Below the pieces are notes generated by a model that had not been told where the DNA came from, searched no databases, and worked only from the letters and a program-made list of their open reading frames with translations. This document shows positions 60,736-64,000 of a stretch of 64,000 bases of DNA, one piece after another (positions within the stretch are counted from its first letter, which is position 1; every line of letters starts with the position of its first letter). The position numbers were made by a program, and so were the translations under genes. Source of the stretch: Salibacter halophilus. Lineage in GTDB: Bacteria; Bacteroidota; Bacteroidia; Flavobacteriales_G; Salibacteraceae. Where the stretch lies: contig NZ_WACR01000002.1 of NCBI RefSeq assembly GCF_008806325.1, positions 62,001 to 126,000 of the forward strand, read 5' to 3'.

Positions 60736-61656
60736 ATGAAAACAACCATATTTCTCACATTTACAGTGTGCTTTTTTCTTTTGGGCTGTAATCAAAAGCC
60801 AGATAAAGATTCTATCAATGCTGTTATCGGTGACATCAGTTATGTAGAAAAGTTTGGGTCAGAACCCGATAAAAATGCAGATGAACAAATCCGAATTAAA
60901 ACACATCTTAAATACGTTGAAGAAAAACTCCGCAAAAAGGATGTGAGTGATCTATCTCCAGAACTCAGAAAAAGAAGAGCGGAGATGCTCGATTTATTGC
61001 AAGATTACAGGTCTGCCGGAGAGTTTCCTGTCAATTATGACTATCCAAATGAAAGGAGGCCCTGTTTCATCGATAAGAATGGAAATATTTGCGCAGTCGG
61101 TTATCTCATAGAACAAACAACTGGGCGAGAATTCGCAGAAAAGATCAATTCTTCATTCCAATACAGTTATTTGATGGATATCAATTTACCTGAGCTAGCA
61201 AACTGGGTTGCAAAAAGTGGTTTAACACTAAAGGAATGTGCTATGATTCAGCCTGCTTACTCTTACCAACCTTCAAAAAATTACGAGATATCCTCAACAG
61301 TTTTCAGCGGAGTCAATGTATCATTGGCAACCATTAATGCGACTCAAATTAGTAATTCCCCATCATCTAAAGCAATGCCAATAGCCGGACTAGTCTCAGG
61401 TGCCGGACAAGTTATGCTGGGAGTAATCAAAATCCCTGAAGCATATGAATCCCCTTATATCCACGATGAATACAACCGTTTAAAGACCACTAGCCTGATC
61501 AATATTGGCATTGGAACCACAACTTTGCTTTTGAGTACTTACAATTTGATTTCTAACCGTAGACCCAAAGTCAAAAAAACTTCGTGGGGAGTTTACAGCT
61601 ACCCCACAAGACAAAACCAGGTTGGTGTTGGATTTAGTTTATCGAGAAGGTTTTAA
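60736..61656 (+). CDS. Lipoprotein with CAVGYLIEQ-type conserved core, unknown function
   Basis: 306 residues. Lipoprotein signal (IFLTFTVCFFLLGC). The first half is helical and ends in a well-defined block: FPVNYDYPNERRPCFIDKNG, NICAVGYLIEQTTGREFAEK, SYLMDINLPELANWV and SGLTLKECAMIQPAY. I recall similar blocks in other Bacteroidetes envelope proteins, but no function. The second half has two hydrophobic stretches (AMPIAGLVSGAGQVMLGVI and LINIGIGTTTLLLSTYNLI). Two Cys flank the conserved core (RPCFID, NICAVG) and could form a disulfide. The next lipoprotein gene begins 4 bp after its stop. Dispersed element at 60857-60866 (GSEP). Confidence 0.72.
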   Translation: MKTTIFLTFTVCFFLLGCNQKPDKDSINAVIGDISYVEKFGSEPDKNADEQIRIKTHLKYVEEKLRKKDVSDLSPELRKRRAEMLDLLQDYRSAGEFPVNYDYPNERRPCFIDKNGNICAVGYLIEQTTGREFAEKINSSFQYSYLMDINLPELANWVAKSGLTLKECAMIQPAYSYQPSKNYEISSTVFSGVNVSLATINATQISNSPSSKAMPIAGLVSGAGQVMLGVIKIPEAYESPYIHDEYNRLKTTSLINIGIGTTTLLLSTYNLISNRRPKVKKTSWGVYSYPTRQNQVGVGFSLSRRF

Positions 61657-61660
61657 GAAT

Positions 61661-61996
61661 ATGAAAGCTGCTGTAGGAATACTTATAACAATCTCTCTAT
61701 CAGCTCTCAGTTGTAGCAGAGAAAAAGAAACCACACTTAATGATGTTTTCAAAAAATATCAAAATGGAAAAATAAGTGAATGCCAATATAATGGAAAACT
61801 TATTTATGTTGGCCAGTTAAATGCATATGATGCCGGAAGTAAAGTTTATGACAATAAAGGAAATGAAATTGGAACGTGCAACTACGCCTGGGGAAATATC
61901 GACCCAGTATGTGGTCAAAAAAAGAATTGCGAGGTAATCTATTGCATTAAAGATAATATATGGGGAGAAAAGGAAGTAAATAAATATGGACTCTAA
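61661..61996 (+). CDS. Small Cys-rich lipoprotein
   Basis: 111 residues from the ATG at 61661; the upstream extension to 61622 overlaps the previous gene and would bury the signal peptide. Lipoprotein signal (VGILITISLSALSC), then a small domain with four Cys (SECQYNGKLIYVGQLNAYD, IGTCNYAWG, VCGQKKNCEVIYCIK) that probably form disulfides. FKKYQNGKISECQYNGKLIY is reminiscent of short DUF-type envelope proteins, family not recognised. Coupled with the preceding lipoprotein gene. Confidence 0.65.
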   Translation: MKAAVGILITISLSALSCSREKETTLNDVFKKYQNGKISECQYNGKLIYVGQLNAYDAGSKVYDNKGNEIGTCNYAWGNIDPVCGQKKNCEVIYCIKDNIWGEKEVNKYGL

Positions 61997-62052
61997 ATTT
62001 AGAATTAGGCTTTTTTGTTTATAATCCTTACAAAATTACAAAATCATAACAA

Positions 62053-64000
62053 TTGAAGAAGTACGAAAAAGCACTTATCATTCTCTTTATAATTGCATTA
62101 GGTATACAATTAATTCCATATTTTAAGGCTAAAACTATGTTAACTGCATTATTATGCGGATTGATTGGAATATCATATTTATTTGGTGGATACTGGCTAC
62201 TCAATACTAAAACTAAAAAGATTGTTATCCCTATTCTTGCGGGAGTGGCTTTTTGTGCATCTATAATTGTACTTCCATTTACATTTAGAATATACAGAGA
62301 CGTAGCACAAAAAGTCCTTCCAATCCCAAACATTATTTTATTCCTCATTTTAGGATTTTATTTAATCATTAATAATAAGGACGTATGGCAAGGCTACAAA
62401 CCAATTTTTGTTAGGTCTTCAATTATCCTCCTTATTGTCGGCATATTCTCCTATACCCCTCCTTCATTTAAACCTTTTCGCAAATTGTTATCGATCATAA
62501 ATAACGGGAATAAACACCTCGTTAATAATATGGTGATGTTTAACTACATGCAGAAATATGATGCTGCAATAGAAAATGGAAACTGTGATGATGCCATGTA
62601 TTATGCTAAAATGGGAAATGAAGCTGGTATGATATGGCTAGAACAATTCGATGACAAAATAGCTTTTGGTAAGCATAATGATATAAATAGTGAAAAAGAA
62701 ATAATTCAACAATCAAACGTTGGTTATATCAAAAGCAAAAAATCAAAGAGTAGTATAGTCAATGAGGCCCCTAACAAATCCCAACTTAAAAAAATAGAGG
62801 GGACATTTGAAGGGTTATATGAAGCATATAAATGTAAAGCTGATAAATACTTCAATGAGAGAAATTATGAGTTAGCACTTAAATACTATGATAAGGCAAA
62901 TAAAAATTTAAATTCTTGTGATTTTTCGGGTTGGAATTATGCAAAGGCCTATTCATTAAGCAACTTAGCCCTTTGCAACAAAGGCTTAAAAAGGTACGAT
63001 AAGGCTGATTCATTATTTCACAAAGCTCTTGGCATACACAAAAATCCAAATACTCAATCTGCATTAATACTACTTAACCTGGGTGAGTCATTACATGAAC
63101 AAGCTGACTACAATCGTTCAAATGAGGCGATAAAAAAAAGTAATGAAATATTCAAAATTCTATCTCTTCAGGAAGAAAGAAAGAATAACATAATAAATAA
63201 CTATCATAGATTAGCTCATAACTATCTATATATGGATAGTTTAATACTCGCTAAAAAGTATATTGATAAAGCTTCAAAAAAAGTTGAAAATAATACAACA
63301 TATTATTGTAGCTCTATACTATCCAAAGCCTATTACGAACACACTATCAATAATTTTAGTAAAGGAGATTCATTGGTTTCAGTATGTGAAGAATGTTTCA
63401 AAAAACTTCTAAATACAGATCACCAAAATTTTGCTAAAATTCATTACATTAAATCTCTTTCAAAGAAAAAACAAGGAAAATATCAAGAAGCTCTTGAAAG
63501 CATAAAGATCACTAAAAGGATAAGTGAAAAGAACTTTGGTCAAAACTTAGTCGATTATTCAAATCAGTTGGCTCATATTAATTATGAAATTGGAAATTAT
63601 CAAAAAGCTAAAAAGCTATATTTCGATAATTTAAGTACAATTATTAAAACATATGGTAAAAATAATTATAGGCTTCCAGAAATACTATCTGATATATCCC
63701 AATTGCAAGTTTCTCTTACAAAATTTGATGTAGCTTATAATTATAATGCAAAATCAATCAATAGTGCTAAAAATATTTACGGTAAACTGAACAAGCCAAC
63801 ATTATCATACCTACTAAATAACTCTGCTAATGTTCATTATCACCTAAGTGACTACAAGTCTTCAGACTCATTATATAGTAAAGTACTTGAATTAAACGAT
63901 AATCTTGGTAAAAGCTCAATTCTCTCAAGAGCAAAAGCCATGAATGGCCTGGGACTAACCATGACAGCTCTTGAAAAATATGACAAGGCAGACTCTCTTT
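62053..64000 (+). CDS. TPR-rich membrane protein (3' end outside window)
   Basis: Open from a TTG at 62053 to the right edge, 649 codons, no stop. TTG is chosen because a stop codon lies two codons upstream and the first ATG (62137) would delete the first membrane span (YEKALIILFIIALGIQLIPYF). Five spans fill the first 140 residues. The rest is tetratricopeptide-like helices (YELALKYYDKANKNLNSCDF, RYDKADSLFHKALGIHKNPN, GKYQEALESIKITKRISEKN, NYQKAKKLYFDNLSTIIKTY). Long TPR arrays in this phylum often end in a CHAT protease or kinase domain, which cannot be checked here. Much richer in A+T than its neighbours, with no dispersed element. Confidence 0.8.
   Translation, partial: MKKYEKALIILFIIALGIQLIPYFKAKTMLTALLCGLIGISYLFGGYWLLNTKTKKIVIPILAGVAFCASIIVLPFTFRIYRDVAQKVLPIPNIILFLILGFYLIINNKDVWQGYKPIFVRSSIILLIVGIFSYTPPSFKPFRKLLSIINNGNKHLVNNMVMFNYMQKYDAAIENGNCDDAMYYAKMGNEAGMIWLEQFDDKIAFGKHNDINSEKEIIQQSNVGYIKSKKSKSSIVNEAPNKSQLKKIEGTFEGLYEAYKCKADKYFNERNYELALKYYDKANKNLNSCDFSGWNYAKAYSLSNLALCNKGLKRYDKADSLFHKALGIHKNPNTQSALILLNLGESLHEQADYNRSNEAIKKSNEIFKILSLQEERKNNIINNYHRLAHNYLYMDSLILAKKYIDKASKKVENNTTYYCSSILSKAYYEHTINNFSKGDSLVSVCEECFKKLLNTDHQNFAKIHYIKSLSKKKQGKYQEALESIKITKRISEKNFGQNLVDYSNQLAHINYEIGNYQKAKKLYFDNLSTIIKTYGKNNYRLPEILSDISQLQVSLTKFDVAYNYNAKSINSAKNIYGKLNKPTLSYLLNNSANVHYHLSDYKSSDSLYSKVLELNDNLGKSSILSRAKAMNGLGLTMTALEKYDKADSL

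Larger units (their letters stand above)
1548..60866. repeat. Dispersed 10-mer GGTCAGANCC, 35 exact copies
   Basis: Exact copies begin, on the plus strand, at 1548, 5426, 12676, 16009, 18800, 22785, 25601, 28440, 29789, 36370, 38741, 43135, 44544, 46089, 50165, 54174, 55550, 58756 and 60857. Copies on the minus strand (seen as GGNTCTGACC) begin at 1578, 3820, 4640, 10692, 11392, 15470, 17189, 23185, 25047, 35016, 40650, 42523, 46422, 57519, 59149 and 60552. The N position is T 14, G 12, A 7, C 2. The base before the motif is C or T in 33 of 35. All but 28440 lie inside genes. Counted by eye, so one or two may be missed. Confidence 0.93.

Noticed and set aside
1548-60866. The 10-mer as a protein-level repeat (GSDQ appears several times)
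   Set aside because: The same DNA is also translated in other frames (DLT, VRA, GQN, SEP, RALT, VRP) and once lies between genes, so amino-acid selection cannot explain it.
1548-60866. The 10-mer as a terminator component, as some DUS pairs are
   Set aside because: No two copies form a close inverted pair, and 34 of 35 lie within coding sequence.
62028-62348. Minus-strand 106-codon frame at the right end
   Set aside because: It is antisense to the membrane-span region of the long plus-strand TPR gene, which is open for 649 codons.
30000-64000. Prophage, integrative element or restriction-modification locus
   Set aside because: No integrase, phage structural, conjugation or methylase-endonuclease genes were seen; the only mobile gene is the REP-type transposase.

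Overview
This window is a chromosomal segment from a member of the Bacteroidetes, most likely Flavobacteriales (a Cryomorphaceae-like marine lineage is a reasonable guess, not proven). The grounds are: six secreted proteins with type IX secretion (T9SS) C-terminal sorting domains; many lipoproteins; several start-proximal elements resembling the Bacteroidetes -7 box TAnnTTTG; a TPR histidine kinase with a LytTR regulator; sucC without an adjacent sucD; and families typical of the phylum (DUF4856, DUF4919, DUF4920, HTTM, imelysin). Coding density is high and no gene-free stretch exceeds 300 bases.

Layout. 1-4 kb: truncated outer-membrane barrel gene and a two-component system. 4-6.6 kb: overlapping minus-strand operon (Crp/Fnr regulator, mini-thioredoxin, ACP phosphodiesterase, MnmD-type methyltransferase, NUDIX). 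6.7 kb: tRNA-Leu(GAG). 6.9-10.4 kb: giant T9SS type B adhesin-like protein. 10.5-20.8 kb: housekeeping and repair (sucC, LolD-like ATPase, DUF2400, dinB, recN, 3-hydroxyacyl-CoA dehydrogenase). 20.9-30 kb: T9SS cargo, DUF2254, an MFS transporter, a heme-linked cluster (CXXCH lipoprotein, DUF4920, hemF), a LysM/binding-protein fusion, guaA. 30.0-30.65 kb: a compact REP-associated transposase element bounded by two different palindromes. 30.7-40.8 kb: pirin, two large T9SS proteins, the ligase-associated exonuclease and its ATP-dependent ligase. 40.8-48.2 kb: a probable iron-uptake locus (DUF4856, imelysin, HTTM, TonB-dependent receptor, second DUF4856). 48.3-64 kb: secreted and lipoprotein genes mixed with a BCCT transporter, a methyltransferase, a short SSB and a NYN-LOTUS protein, ending in an A+T-rich truncated TPR membrane-protein gene.

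The most striking signal is not a gene. The asymmetric 10-mer GGTCAGANCC occurs exactly 35 times (19 on the plus strand, 16 on the minus strand, counted by eye), about once per 1.8 kb. Roughly 0.5 would be expected by chance with equal base frequencies. It is read in different codon frames, is almost always preceded by a pyrimidine, and is sparse or absent in the surface-protein and A+T-rich accessory genes. Its density and strand balance resemble the DNA uptake sequences of Neisseria and Haemophilus more than Chi or KOPS, but its function here is unknown.

Several start codons were moved from upstream TTG/GTG candidates to an internal ATG or GTG, where a signal peptide, family N-terminus, terminator or promoter position supported the change; each is noted in its entry.
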